Positions 1-10,633 are shown, numbered from the stretch's first letter. The stretch: 64,000 nt of DNA from Symbiodinium natans (GCA_905221605.1 CAJNDS010001013.1:622001-686000), one strand, 5' to 3'. Numbers and translations are program-made. Notes: generated from the sequence alone by a model not told the origin.

Positions 1-605
1 TCAAGGCAGCAAACGCAGCTCGCGTGGAGAAGACCCTCCTCACTCCGGAGGCTAAAGAGCTCGCCGCCGAAGAAGCATCACCACCATAGCCGCGATAACC
101 CCAAGCAACAACACTCCCATCGCCTTTCAAGGCAGCGAACGCGTACCAAGTTGAAGAGATGTTAGCAACACCAGAGGTCAAGGAGCCGGATGCTGCAGAG
201 GCGTCGCCACCATAGCCGGCATGCCCCCATGCGACGACACTTCCATCATCCTTCAATGCTGCGAATGCCCTCTCCGTGGCAAAGATGCTTTTAACTCCAG
301 AGGCCAAAGAGCTCGCCTTACTTCTGCAATAACCAAGGGAAAAAGGTTAACCTGTAATGTTTCTACTGAGTAAGGAAACCCAAAAAGTTTAAAGTTCAAC
401 TAAAGGCGAAGTAAGCCGCCACTGACGAAGAATCACCTCCGCAGGCAGGATCGCCCCAGGTGATGACAGCGCCATTCTCTTGTACGGCTGCAAAAGCATG
501 GCCGTAGGCGTTTGAATAAACAGCCAGAACCTGCGATGCTGCACCGGCCGGCCCGGGCCATGCCAGCAACGGAATCAGCAAACCCAGATGCCGTGGTGCG
601 ACCAT
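1..605 (-). CDS. RCC1-like repeat protein, 5' end (two exons, runs off window)
   Basis: Read on the minus strand, an ATG at 605 opens a 61-codon exon (423-605) whose N terminus is hydrophobic and could be a signal peptide. It ends in ITWGDPACGGDSSS. A 106-nt intron (about 317-422, donor GTGGCG, acceptor TAAG|GCG) joins it in phase 0 to exon 2 (1-316), which continues off the window. Exon 2 carries two more copies of the same unit, SVVAWGHAGYGGDAS and SVVAWGYRGYGGDAS, each followed by an AFAAL stretch. Such WG-x-GGDSS units are typical of RCC1-like (seven-bladed propeller-like) repeat proteins abundant in dinoflagellates; the partner and cellular role are unknown. The repeat periodicity and frame continuity support the gene. 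The exact donor is uncertain because GC sites a few bases away also keep the frame. Confidence 0.75.
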
Positions 606-635
606 GGGGCCCGTGGGCGATGTAAGGCTCTCTTA

Positions 636-708
636 GATATAGGGATTTAGGGTTTAGGGTTCAGGGTTTCGGGTTTAGGGTTTAGAGCGTTGGGAGTTTA
701 GGATTAGG
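636..708 (+). repeat. degenerate TTTAGGG telomere-like tract
   Basis: Several TTTAGGG units with TTCAGGG and TTTCGGG variants, directly upstream (transcript sense) of the RCC1-like start. Confidence 0.9.
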
Positions 709-965
709 GTAGAGCATCACAGCATCACAGAAATGCTGCTCTCAATCCTGTCGCGTATTGGGGCCGCTGGACGTACTTTAATCCGAAACTGCAACGATGG
801 TGGCAGGTGATTCCCTGTGTAACAGACGCATGAGTGTTGCTTTGAGCGGATGTCCATAGGCCCTGCATTCATGTACCCCCTCCCCAGCTAAACATCTAAA
901 GCCTAGCCCAAAATCATTTACGTTGTCACTTGGTGTGGCGATCTGTAGTTTTTGCCTGCATTAGC
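709..965. other. non-repeat spacer, nothing recognised
   Basis: About 250 bp of ordinary-composition sequence between a TTTAGGG tract and a CCCTAAA tract. No convincing frame or RNA gene seen. It has the layout of an intron interior or upstream region. Confidence 0.4.
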
Positions 966-1035
966 AACCCTAAACCCTGAAACCTGAACCCTAAACCCTG
1001 AACCCTAAACCCTAAACCCTACACCCTAAACCCTA
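966..1035 (-). repeat. CCCTAAA telomere-like tract
   Basis: About nine CCCTAAA units with CCCTGAA and CCCTACA variants. Confidence 0.9.
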
Positions 1036-1119
1036 AACGCCTCTATAAGCCCCAAAATATGGAAGGCTGACCCTGGGTTGGGCAGGCTCTGATCGCAGCT
1101 CCGCCCAGACGCACTAGGG

Positions 1120-1190
1120 GCTTAGGCGTAGGGTTTAGGTTTAGGGTTTAGGGTTTAGGGTTTAGGGTTTAGGGTTTAGGGTTTAGGAGC
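1120..1190 (+). repeat. TTTAGGG telomere-like tract
   Basis: About nine near-perfect units. The 85-bp patch between this tract and the CCCTAAA tract ending at 1035 is flanked like the exons elsewhere, but no frame in it is persuasive. Confidence 0.9.
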
Positions 1191-2152
1191 TTGCGAAGAG
1201 GGGCCCCCTAGTGATAAGGAGTGTTCGAAGGGCCCGAAACCAGCCGTGCCAGCAGAGTCTGCAAATGTCGACCTCTAAACTCGCCGCATCATCAGCGCAG
1301 CGCAAAGGATGGTAAATTCCAGGGCCGCAACCCTAAAGGCTCAAAATCCCTGAAGTCGTAAAGCATCCCAAAAAAAACAAAACCCACCCAAAGCCCCGGG
1401 AACAGTCTAAACACACTAAAGCACTAGGAGCAAAAGCAGGGCCCAACCCTACTTTGGAGTAGACCCTGAACAAAATATTTCTATTTTTGGGTAGAAATAC
1501 TGGCTATAATCGGAACCCACAAGCCAAAAAGTATTAAAGTAATCCAAAACACAGCAAAAACTCCCGAAGCCCTAAACCGACAAAGTCGCACATGCAGGTT
1601 TCCGGTGCCTCTTCCTCCTGGAGGGTTGAGGGTTTTAAGGGTTCAGGGTTAAGGGTTTAGGGTCTAGGGCTTAGGGTTTAAGGTTTAGGGTTGAAGCAAG
1701 AGCGCTTAGGGCTTACAGGTTTCAGGGTTGATGCGGTTTAGGGTTTGGGCTTGAAACGGGAACCCTAAAAACGGATCCTGAGTTAGAGAAACGCGCTTAG
1801 AAGGGGATAGCCTTTCAGGGTTTGGTTTAGTTGAGGGTTTAGGGTTTACGCTTTAGGGTTGAAACCTCGAGCGCCCATGCAAATGGACAGCGGCGCTCTC
1901 GGCAGTTTAGGGTTTAGGGTTTAGGGTTTAGGGTTGAAGGTTGAGGGTTTGGGCAAGTCAAGGTCAGAGCAGGGTCACGGTAGCGGAGAAAGAACTGGTG
2001 CTTCTACGATGTTGCTGCGAGGATGGACCTTCTCACAACACTTGTAACTCAGGGCCCTATAAAACTCATAAATCTTTACTTATGTATATGGCACTCCCCT
2101 CTTAAACACTAAACCATTCAGCCCCTACACAAGGCTAGGCCTTCCCTCCTTC
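1191..2152. other. mixed degenerate telomere-like sequence and unassigned DNA
   Basis: Unassigned DNA (1191-1580) is followed by broken TTTAGGG tracts at about 1620-1700, 1735-1760, 1830-1860 and 1900-1945, then 200 bp with no feature recognised. Confidence 0.5.
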
Positions 2153-2278
2153 CGTTAGGGTTTAGGGTTTAGGGTTTAGGGTTTAGGGTTTTGTAGGGTG
2201 TAGGGTCTAGGGTGTAGGGTTTAGGGTTTAGGGTTTAGGGTTTGGGGTTTAGGGTTTGGGGTTTAGGGTTTAGGGTTC
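2153..2278 (+). repeat. TTTAGGG tract followed by (CTTC)n
   Basis: Telomere-like units with TGTAGGG and TTTGGGG variants, then a CTTC/CCTT microsatellite at about 2277-2314. Confidence 0.9.
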
Positions 2279-2458
2279 CTTCCTGCCTTCCTTCCTTCCT
2301 TTCTTCCTTCCTTCATGGGTATATGGGACCCCTAAGCCGTAAACCCTAGAAGCCCTAGAAGGCACCCAATACCAGCCGAGGAAGACCATAGCCGTTAAGA
2401 CTGAAATCTCGGACTCTGACCGCAGAATCATGAACACTTGCTTAGGGCCTTAGGGCTT

Positions 2459-2480
2459 GGGGGGGGGGGGGGGGGGGGAG
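2459..2480. repeat. G homopolymer
   Basis: Run of about 20 G bases just before a satellite-bearing element. Similar G or C runs occur at 9100, 12108, 38300, 38565, 38884 and 58502. Confidence 0.95.
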
Positions 2481-2485
2481 CTTAG

Positions 2486-3299
2486 GGTTCAGCATCTCAA
2501 GTCCAAGCATTCACTAGTCAAGCAATACTCCACCCGCCCAAAGAATCCCACAACATTAAGAAAATATTTTACTTATAGAACGACCTTGCCCATGCCCAAT
2601 AACAGTAAAACGGCGACCTTGCCCAGTTGCCCAGTAAAACGGCGACCTTGCCCAGTAAAACAGCGACCTTGCCCAGTAAAACGGCGACCTTGCCCAGTAA
2701 AACGGCGACCTTGCCCAGTAAAACGGCGACCTTGCCCAGTAAAACGGCGACCTTGCCCAGTAAAACAGCTTGCCCAGTAAAACGGCGACCTTGCCCAGTA
2801 AAACGGCGACCTTGCCCAGTAAAACGGCGACCTTGCCCAGTAAAACGGCGACCTTGCCCAGTAAAACGGCGACCTTCCCCCCACTGCCCAGTAAAATGCC
2901 CACTGCTACCTTCGGCCCCGAAGGTCGCCGTTTTACTGGGCAAGGTCGCCGTTTTACTGGGCAAGGTCGCCGGTCGCCGTTTTACTGGGCAAGGTCGATT
3001 TTGGTCAAAAAATCGACCTTGCCCAGTAAAACGGCGACCTTGCCCAGTAAAACGGCGACCTTCGGGGTCCAAGGTCGCATTTTTACTGGGCAGGGGCGGA
3101 AGGTCGCCGTTTTACTGGGCAAGGTCGCCGTTTTACTGGGCAAGGTCGCCGTTTTACTGGGCAAGGTCGATTTTTTTGACCGAACTGACCTTGCCCAGTA
3201 AAACGGCGACCTTGCCCAGTAAAACGGCGACCTTGCCCAGTAAAACGGCGACCTTGCCCAGTAACTCCTTAACATTTAAATTATATATGAAAGAGAGGT
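2486..3299. repeat. satellite-bearing element A (shared ends)
   Basis: Starts after TTAGGG with TTCAGCATCTC..GTCCAAGCATTCACT and ends with TTAACATTTAA..GAGAGG, directly bounded by telomere-like repeats. Element B (3431-4505) has the same leader (including CACCCGCCCA and TCCCACA blocks) and the same trailer, but a completely different internal satellite. No coding region; the long frames here are by-products of 21-bp periodicity. Confidence 0.6.
2586..3262. repeat. 21-bp satellite with orientation switches
   Basis: Unit TTGCCCAGTAAAACGGCGACC. Plus orientation in roughly 2586-2880, inverted 2918-2996, plus 3017-3062, inverted 3063-3168, plus 3186-3262. Some switch points hold small palindromic spacers such as AAGGTCGATTTTGG/TCGACCTT. 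Confidence 0.9.
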
Positions 3300-3434
3300 T
3301 TAGGGTTTAGGGTTTAGGGTTTAGGGGTTTTAGGGTTTTAGGGATTTAGGGTTTTAGGGTTTTAGGGTTTTAGGGTTTAGGGCTTAGGGTTTAGGGTTTA
3401 GGGTGTAGGGTTTAGGGTTTAGGGTTTAGGGTTC
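3299..3434 (+). repeat. TTTAGGG tract between elements A and B
   Basis: Near-perfect TTTAGGG units with TTTTAGGG variants in the middle. Confidence 0.9.
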
Positions 3435-3563
3435 AGCATCTCTGGTCCAAGCATTCACTGGTTGAGCAGCTTTCAAGGCCACAGAGGAATACCCACCCGC
3501 CCATTGGGTCCCACACCATTAGGAAAAATATCCAACATGAAGCGGCCCCATTCCCAATCACTC

Positions 3564-4225
3564 CAAACTGTGAAAATACTAAACCCTAGACATAAAACTC
3601 GCAAAAAAAAAAAAAACTGTCGCCGCCGTGTTTTCAAAAACAAAATACCAGGCCTCGATAGCAGCAGATTTTGTCCACACCCTTTGTGGGCAAAATTTGC
3701 TGCAATCGACGCCGCCGTGTTTTCAGAAGCAAACACCAGGCGTCGAAAAACTGTGAAAATCCTAAACCCTAGACATAAAACTCGAAAAAACTGTGAAAAT
3801 CCTAAACCCTAGTCATAAAACTCGAAATAAAAACTGTGAAAATCCTAAACCCTAGACATAAAACTCGAAAAAAACTGTGAAAATCCTAAACCCTAGACAT
3901 AAAACTCGAAAAAAACTGTGAAAATCCTAAACCCTAGACATAAAACTCGAAAAAAACTGTGAAAATCCTAAACCCTAGACAAGAAACTCGAAAAAAACTG
4001 TGAACCTCCTAAACCCTAGACATAAAACTCGGAAAAAACTGTGAAAATCCTAAACCCTAGACATAAAACTCGAAAAAAACTGTGAAAATCAGAAACCCTA
4101 GACATAAACTCGAAAAAAACTATGAAAACATGAGACACCGTGAAAATCCTAAACCCTAGACCTAAACGACCTAAAACTCGAAAAAAAGTTGTGAAAATCC
4201 TAAACCCTAGCCATAACACTCGAAA
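3564..4225. repeat. 41-bp tandem array
   Basis: About 14 copies. The unit begins CTGTGAAAATCCTAAACCC and ends ACATAAAACTCGAAAA. Consecutive CTGTG starts at 3834, 3875, 3916 and 3957 show the 41-bp period. Each unit carries a telomere-like CCTAAACCC. Confidence 0.9.
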
Positions 4226-4332
4226 AAAAACTGCTAACATGAGACTTCCCCAACCCTCCCTCGAACATCGACCGTAAGGCTTAAAAAGAAGACTGTGAAA
4301 ATCCTAAACCCTACCCGAAAAACTTTGACTGC

Positions 4333-4480
4333 GAAGGTTTTGTGCCTTTGGCCACGAAGGTTTTGAGGTTTTGTGCCTCTGGCCATTAAGGTTTTGTGCC
4401 TTGGCCACGAAGGTTTTGTGCCTTGGCCACGAAGGTTTTGTGCCTTGGCCACGAAGGTTCTGTGCCTTGGCCACGAAGGG
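4333..4480. repeat. 22-bp tandem array
   Basis: Unit GGCCACGAAGGTTTTGTGCC plus TT, about six copies, degenerate on its left. Confidence 0.9.
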
Positions 4481-4502
4481 GTTTAACATTTAAGTAGGAG
4501 AG

Positions 4503-4572
4503 GTTTAGGGTTTAGGGTTTAGGGTTTTGGGTTTAGGGTTTAGGGTTTAGGGTTAGGGTTTAGGGCTTAGGA
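4503..4572 (+). repeat. TTTAGGG tract
   Basis: About nine units closing element B on its right. Confidence 0.9.
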
Positions 4573-4777
4573 TGAATCCCAGAAGCCCTGAGAAACCCCA
4601 AGCCCTAAATTCCTAAGCCCGAACTCCTGAAGAAACACCTGCGGACACGAAGGGGCTCCTTGGACCATCGGATGTTGCCCACAAAGACTTTTAATGAGCT
4701 GGAAGCATCTTCGTCCTGGGAACGGCTCGCATCTACGATCAGGTGTTTGGGTGGTCTCGAATCAAAGAATAAAAAGG

Positions 4778-4877
4778 AAAATCAAACATAAATAAATATA
4801 TATAAATAAATAAATATATATATATGTATATATTTATTTATTTATTTAACTATATATACATATACATATATAAATTA
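4778..4877. repeat. AT-rich microsatellite
   Basis: AAATA/TATA repeats forming a partly palindromic block. The sequence to 5160 has no recognised feature. Confidence 0.9.
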
Positions 4878-5159
4878 CCGGCTACCTTAAGCCTTAGGAG
4901 GTATAAATCCCCCGAAGCCCTCAGCCCTAACCCTATCTAGAGGGCACTCGGTAGGGGAGGAGCCATGTTATAATAAGGGCGGGTTGGTTACTTTATGAGG
5001 GAACCTTGAACCCAAACAAGGGAAGAAAAAGGGCAATCCGGGGCCTGAATGATTGGAATAGGGTTTTGGTGGGGTTCGTATGGTATAATTCCTCAAAGGG
5101 ACCACTTAAGGGAATGTTATTCGTAGTTATGCCGACCCGTATAGTACCACCGGGCCATG

Positions 5160-5392
5160 GACCCTAAACCCTAAACCCTAAACCCTAAACGTGCAGCTAC
5201 AAGGATCTGTAGACTTCAAGGCTTCGGCCTTGGGGTTGAGCGCCAACGCGCTTTGGGGTGTTTAGGGTCTTGGGGCTGTAGGGCTCTGAATCGGCTGAGC
5301 GTCTGCAGGGTTTGTTTAGGGTTTATGTAGGGTTAGGGTTTTAGGGTTTTAGGGTTTAGGGTTTAGGGTTTAGGTCTGTAGGGTTTAGGCTT
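5160..5392. repeat. CCCTAAA tract, short patch, TTTAGGG tract
   Basis: CCCTAAA units at 5162-5190 and TTTAGGG units at about 5318-5392 bound a 100-bp patch in the exon-like arrangement. No frame is persuasive. Confidence 0.6.
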
Positions 5393-5416
5393 CCGAGTGT
5401 GCAAGCGCTCCATGAC

Positions 5417-6749
5417 AAGGCAGATTTGCAGAAAGCAGGCAACCGCTGTTCCTGCTCCATGTCCGACTCCTCTTCACCTTCGTCATCCTCCTGGCAAGGA
5501 CCCTACTTGGTGGCCCAGGTCCGGGTCCCATCCTCTCTCTAGCCATATATGATCTCAGGGTACCCTGTTATGGGGTTGTTTTCCTGAAAAGCAAAAACCT
5601 TGAACAAAACATAAGGGGCAAAAGGGTATCACTGGGCTACCAAGCCTAAACCCTAAACCCTAAACCGCAGAGGTCCCCAAAAATCGACCAATGAACAAGC
5701 TCATTGGGAAGCGATGGGCTTTAAGCTGGAGGCAACCACGGTGTGAGGCTCTTCTCACTGTTCTTTCAGAGCACAGGAGTGCACGGATTACCCGGGTTTA
5801 GGGTTTGGGGTTTAGAGTTTAGTTTAGGGTCTAGGGTTAACAAATTTTGAAAGTTTGAGGGGTATGGCGGGAAACGGAGTACGATGTGCTTCCAGGCTCT
5901 CGCGCTGCACGCAGGGCCATAGACACATCTGATGTTTCGGTGGATGTTTTTGCATGGTATCACTTAGTCTTCGTTCGCCAATTCTCTGAACTTGAAGGAC
6001 TCTTTCAAAGATTTCCCCACAGACACATCTAATTACGCTTCCTATCCCTCGAGCAGTCAGCCCCCTGAGAGGCCCGACCCTAAAAGAGCGGCTACGAACC
6101 TCAGAGGTAACCAGCACCTCTATGTCCTTGTGGTTCCTGCTGCTCGTCACCACTTCCTATGACTTCCTATGGCCAACATGCTGAAGTGCAGTGGCCTCAT
6201 CAAGCTCCGCGGGCTCTTCCTCTTCCTCCTCCTCCTGCACAGGTCTCCACACACGTGCTCGCAGAGCTATGTATCACAACCCCAGATCCCCAAAACCCTG
6301 ATTCCAAAACCCCAAACCTTACTCTATCTAAACCCCAGATCCGCAGAAACCTCAACGCTGAACGCAAAGGATACCTGCAGCCTACAGCTCAAAAGCGTTT
6401 CGGGTTTAGGGTTTAGGGTTTAGAATCGAGAAGGAGTATACATGAACTTGTAAGAAGGAACCCTGTACGGTCACAGGTATGTATCCGAATTAAGGGCTGT
6501 CTGAGACCTTGTCTGAAGGTCCAGGATTAAGTCAGACCCTGCTTTGTCCGAAATTGGGAGGGGGGGGGGTTACCTTATGGGGATCCTCATTATTCGGGAA
6601 TCTTACTATTTGGGGGTCTGCTTTAGGGGTCCCTTATTGGGTTTAGGGTTTGGGGGTCTAGAGTTAAGGGTTTAAGGTTTTTTTTTTCAGAAACCCCCTC
6701 ACAGGAAAAAGCCAAGCAGCCAAAGCACCTCTTCGTCTTCCTCGGGCTC
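5417..6749 (-). CDS. candidate acidic-linker exons (three, unrecognised gene)
   Basis: On the minus strand three short segments have AG|GAG acceptors, GT donors and a common phase 0. A 21-nt micro-exon at 6729-6749 (CGCAG acceptor, GTGCTTTGG donor) encodes EPEEDEE. 6178-6234 (GTGCAG acceptor, GTTGGCC donor) encodes seven glutamates, then PAELDEATALQH. 5417-5490 (GCCAG acceptor, GTCATGG donor) encodes EDDEGEEESDMEQEQ and a more ordinary tail. Three consecutive acidic, same-phase segments are unlikely by chance, but each is short. The protein is not recognised. Telomere-like tracts lie in the proposed introns. Confidence 0.35.
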
Positions 6750-6783
6750 CTGCGGATGAGTTTGGGCGTGCTGTAGCATCTTT

Positions 6784-6950
6784 GGAAACTTAGGGTTTAG
6801 GGTTTAGGGTTTAGGGTTTAGGGTTTAGGGGGCAGGCCCGAAGTTCAAGAGAAAGCCGAAGCTGGCGGTTGGGGTTGAGGGTTTAGGGTTTTTGGGCTGA
6901 GGGTTTTGGGGTTTAGGGTTCAGGGTTTAGGGTTTGGGGTTTAGGGTTCG
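6784..6950 (+). repeat. TTTAGGG tracts, partly degenerate
   Basis: Six clean units at 6788-6828, then a mixed tract at 6870-6950. Confidence 0.9.
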
Positions 6951-7190
6951 TGCAGCAAAGGGGCTTCATTGTGCAAACTAGAATAATTTCTTACATCGCA
7001 CCTCAAGTTCTTTCATTGAGCTCGCACTAGTTTGCACAGGCAGTTTGCTCTGAGGATTATAGAGGCCGGCGGTCTCTTTATCTGCTGCCCTGCCCTTATA
7101 CCTTAAGATAGCCCCTAGATACCGCAAAAGAACCCCGGGTTTATGCCCTACATAGAACCGAAACCCTACTTCAAGAGACCACCAACCCAA

Positions 7191-7530
7191 ATACCCTAAA
7201 CCCTAAACCCTAAACCCGTTGCATGTCGAGTCTGCGGGCGTCCTGGCATGACAGAAGCCTGATCTGAAGTTCTTACGCTACTCCAGGGTTGTCCCTTGGA
7301 CCCTTAAGGTTTAGGGTTTAGGGTTTAGGGTTTAGGGTTTAGGGTTTAGGGTTTAGGGCTAGGGTTTAGGGTTTAGGGGGGCAACCTCGTTAAAGATCCT
7401 TACGGTAGTATAAAGGGTAATCTTAGGAGTATAGGAGAATATTTAGGGGGAACCTTTAGGGGTACAACCTTAGGGGTACGAGTCTTAGTCCCTTGAGTTT
7501 AAACCCTAAACCCTAAACCCTAAACCTAAA
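7191..7530. repeat. CCCTAAA tract, patch, TTTAGGG tract, spacer, CCCTAAA tract
   Basis: CCCTAAA at 7194-7215 and 7500-7530, TTTAGGG at 7306-7378. The 90-bp patch at 7216-7305 is flanked like an exon. Nothing else recognised in 6951-7190. Confidence 0.7.
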
Positions 7531-8014
7531 CCCAAAACCCTGAAGCCCTCAAGTCCCGACAAATCTCCACAAGTCCCTCGAACCCTCACCGCCAACCAGT
7601 ACAAAACCTCTTGCCAACCAGTTCAAACCCTTGCAAACCCCAAATCCTGAATTACACCTGAACTTAAGTATATGGGGATCCTCGGTCTCTAAGCTATATT
7701 CCTTAGTTATGCGGAATTGCACTTATGGGTTTAGGTCGGGGGGTGGGGTGGAGGGCCTAAGCCCAAGAACGGCAGTGCAACATCCAAAAAGCCCCCAAAA
7801 AGCCCGGAAGCCCTCAGGACCCCAAATTTCGGCGGGCTTCCTCGACCTTTGGCGGTGGCTTCGTGCCCTTTTTCGCCTGCCCGACTCCCTCAACCCTATC
7901 CCTTAGTTGAGGTGCAGGGCTTGGGGCTTAGGATTTTTTCACAGGAATCTTGCAATCTCCGTGTCGCAGCCGTCGACAAAGCCGAGCCGCACTCTGGGTT
8001 GAAAGTGGACAAAC
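7531..8014. other. unassigned DNA
   Basis: Degenerate CCCTAA-like sequence grading into DNA with no recognised gene. Confidence 0.4.
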
Positions 8015-8130
8015 CCTAATTAATCCCTTCCCCCTAATATTAATCCGTTCCCCCTAATATAAAAGGCCCCCCCCTTGTATAACAACCCCCGAAGGGTTTT
8101 TAGTATTAGGGGGGGTTCTTATCGTTTGTC
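8015..8130. mobile_element. MITE-like foldback rich in CCCCCTAATATT
   Basis: CCCCCTAATATTAATCC..AATATAAAAGG on the left and TAGTATTAGGGGGG on the right are inverted. A related block lies at 8870-9010. Confidence 0.4.
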
Positions 8131-8740
8131 CGCGAAACCAGCCCGTCCTTATTGTAGCATGCTGGCTCAGCAGCCAAGCCTGGGCTTAAGCCTGACCCAG
8201 CCGGTCTGCAGACCCAGGCCAGAGAGAGATCAGACGTGTTTAATTAAGTGAATGACAGTTCAAGCAGAAGACCAGCTGCATTGAGAGGCTGTGTGCAGCA
8301 TGGCCAGCGACCAGACCGAGGTTGCAGACAACGAGGCTCACACTGTCTGAGTCAGAGGCAACCTAATTAATTAGCCCGAAGGCAGCCAGGACGCCCTCGT
8401 CGAGGCCTTGGTGAAGCAGACCGAGTTGCTGACAGCTCTGGTCACAAGAAGAGAGCTTGCTGGGCACTTGTTTTACAGCCAGTCTGGCAGCCAGAACCCT
8501 TTAGTCTGAAGCCCCAAATAGACCCTTTTACTCCTGACCCTAAACCCTAAACCCTAATTGAACCCTTGAACCCTAAACTGTAAACCCTAAACCCTAAACC
8601 CTAAACCATAAACCATAAACCCCTTAGCTGTTCAGACAAGGCTGCCAGTCAGGCCGCCCAGAGCAGGCCTGACTGAAAGCCAGGCAGACAAGCACGGAAC
8701 AGACAGTCCGGCAAAAACAGTCAGAGCCTTGCAGCCTTTT
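8131..8740. other. CAG/CTG-rich spacer with CCCTAAA tract
   Basis: Repeated GCCAG, CAGAC and CTGAC words. A CCCTAAA tract lies at 8538-8625. The plus strand at 8390-8500 has an open frame reading DALVEALVKQTELLTALVTR after a CAG, but no further support. Confidence 0.4.
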
Positions 8741-8869
8741 GAGAGGGGTCAGGGTTAGGGCTTAGTTAGGTTTAGGGTCGAGGGTTTTAGGGTTTAGGTT
8801 TAGGGTTTAGGGTTCAGGGCCTCCACCCCCCCTAATCCCGCCTCTGTACAGGTTTTAATAGGGACGGAC

Positions 8870-9010
8870 CCGGGATCGGTATTTGGGGCCGGGGGGATTT
8901 TTATATTAGGGGGGTATTAATATTAGGGGGAATGGATTAAACGGGCCCCCCCCCCCCTAAATGGAAACTGCAAAGTGTTTTTATGCTTAGGGGGGGTTTT
9001 TATCCAAATG
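8870..9010. mobile_element. MITE-like foldback related to 8015-8130
   Basis: GGGGGATTTTTATATTAGGGG on the left and CTTAGGGGGGGTTTTTATCC on the right, with an internal TTAATATTAGGGGG and a C homopolymer. Confidence 0.35.
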
Positions 9011-9317
9011 TCCTTAACCCTAAGCCCTAAACCCTTAACCCAAGACCCCCAACCCTAAACCCTCTGAGGGTTTTATTGGTGGATTTATTGGAGGCCTGAA
9101 CCCCCCCCCCCCCCCTAATTCGGAATAGGGTTTAAAAGGCAGGCTCGGCTCGGTTTCGGGAGGATTTTCCGGAATGTGTTTTTGTTATTAGGGGGGCGTT
9201 GTTTTAGGGCTAAAGGCGTCCCCCAAAACACTAAACACCAAATCCTGCCAAAAAACACAAAGCATTGGGGGTGGGCTCTCCACCATTTACTATGGGATTT
9301 GTGCTACCCACCGTGGG

Positions 9318-9965
9318 CCCTCCGTTACAGCTCCGTTACAGCACCTGCTACTTTCCGTTACAGCTCAGTTGCACCTCCGTTACAGCTCCGTCACAGCTTC
9401 CGCTAGAGCTCCGTTGCAGCTTCCGTTGCAGCTCCTGTACAGCTTCCGTTACAGTTCTGTTGCAGCTCCGTTACAGCTCCGATGCACCTCCGTTACAGCT
9501 CCGTTACAGCCCTCTTGCACCTCCGTTACAGCTCCTTTCCAGCTTCCGTTACAGCTCCGTTGCAGCTCCGTTGCACCTCCGCTACAGCTCCATTACAGCT
9601 TCCGTTACAGCTCCGTTACAGATCCATTACAGCTCCGTTGCGCCTCCGTTCCAGCTCCGTTACAGGTTCCGTTACAGCTGCCGTTACAGCTCCGTTACAG
9701 CGCTCCATTACAGCTCTGTTGCACCGCCGTTACAGCTCCGCTACAGCTTCCTTTACAGCTCAGTTGTACAGCTCCGTTACAGGTCCGCTACAGGTCCGTT
9801 ATCAAGTTGCTGCTTCTGCTACGGCTCCGTTACAGCCTCCGTTACAGCATCGCTACAGCCGGCAGCGCTCCGTTGCAGCCTTCCGATACGGCTCCGTTAC
9901 AGCTCCGCGACAAATCCGTTACAGCTCCGCTCCTTTCCGTTACTGTTTCTGTTACAAGCCCCGTT
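9318..9965. repeat. 11-bp minisatellite CTCCGTTACAG
   Basis: Dozens of copies of CTCCGTTACAG with TTCC, TTGC and ACCT variants. Long frames on both strands here come from the repeat, not from a gene. Confidence 0.95.
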
Positions 9966-10076
9966 ACCGGCGAGCATTTCCGTCATAGTAGAGGCTTGCA
10001 AATGATGGTAGAGCCCCGCCCCAAACAAAGCAAACAACAAATCCCCGAAAGGGTCCAAACAACCCGAAAAAACCAA

Positions 10077-10140
10077 CAACACACACACACACACCCGAAC
10101 AAACAAACAAATAGCCAACTAACTAGCTAGCTAGCTAGTT
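10077..10140. repeat. (AC)n and CTAG microsatellites
   Basis: ACACAC run at 10077-10096, then AACTAACTAGCTAGCTAG to 10140. Confidence 0.95.
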
Positions 10141-10142
10141 AT

Positions 10143-10470
10143 CCACCAAACCCTAAACCCTAAACCCTAAACCCTACACCCTACACCCTAAACCCTAAAC
10201 CCTAAACCCCCAAACCCCCAAACCCTAGTGGCACCTACGGGTCTGGCCTTCGAGGCAACGAAGGCCGCCTTGAGAGCAGAAGGCTTGCGTTTGGGGTTTG
10301 GGGTTTGGGGTTTGGGGTTTGGGGTTTGGGGTTTAGGGTTTAGGGTTTAGGGTTTAGGCTTTAGGGTTTACGGCTTAGGGCTTAGGGTTTTAAGGGTTTC
10401 GGGTTGCCGAGGTTTAGGATCCAGGGTTTTAGGGTTTGGGGTTCGGGGTTTGAGGGGTATGGATTTCGGA
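10143..10470. repeat. CCCTAAA tract, exon-like patch, TTTGGGG/TTTAGGG tract
   Basis: CCCTAAA at 10147-10225 and TTTGGGG/TTTAGGG at 10285-10395 bound a 60-bp GC-rich patch that is open on both strands. On the minus strand it is K/A-rich with a GTAGGT donor, but the call is not secure. Confidence 0.6.
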
Positions 10471-10633
10471 ATTCTGGGGTTTAGGCTTCCAATGGTTCAG
10501 ATTGAGGACTTTCGGGGTTTAAGGGTGAAGAAGTGGACCCCTAGACCCTAAACCGTAAACCCTAAACCCTAAACATGGGTGGCAAAGGATCGTGACAGGA
10601 CTTGCACCTGCTTTCTGCACCTGCGCTGTAAAA

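Larger units (their letters stand above)
3431..4505. repeat. satellite-bearing element B (shared ends)
   Basis: Same outer leader and trailer as element A, but the interior is a 41-bp array followed by a 22-bp array. The terminal match suggests one element family whose interior has been replaced or expanded independently. Confidence 0.6.

Noticed and set aside
2586-3262. CRISPR-like array
   Set aside because: Repeats are contiguous without unique spacers, flip strand, and the DNA is eukaryotic.
2457-3310. Long frames on both strands
   Set aside because: A 21-bp period keeps six frames open; composition is repetitive and flips with array orientation.
9265-10130. Overlapping plus-strand frames of 168-253 codons
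   Set aside because: All are produced by the 11-bp CTCCGTTACAG repeat read in three frames; no domain, start context or splice signal.
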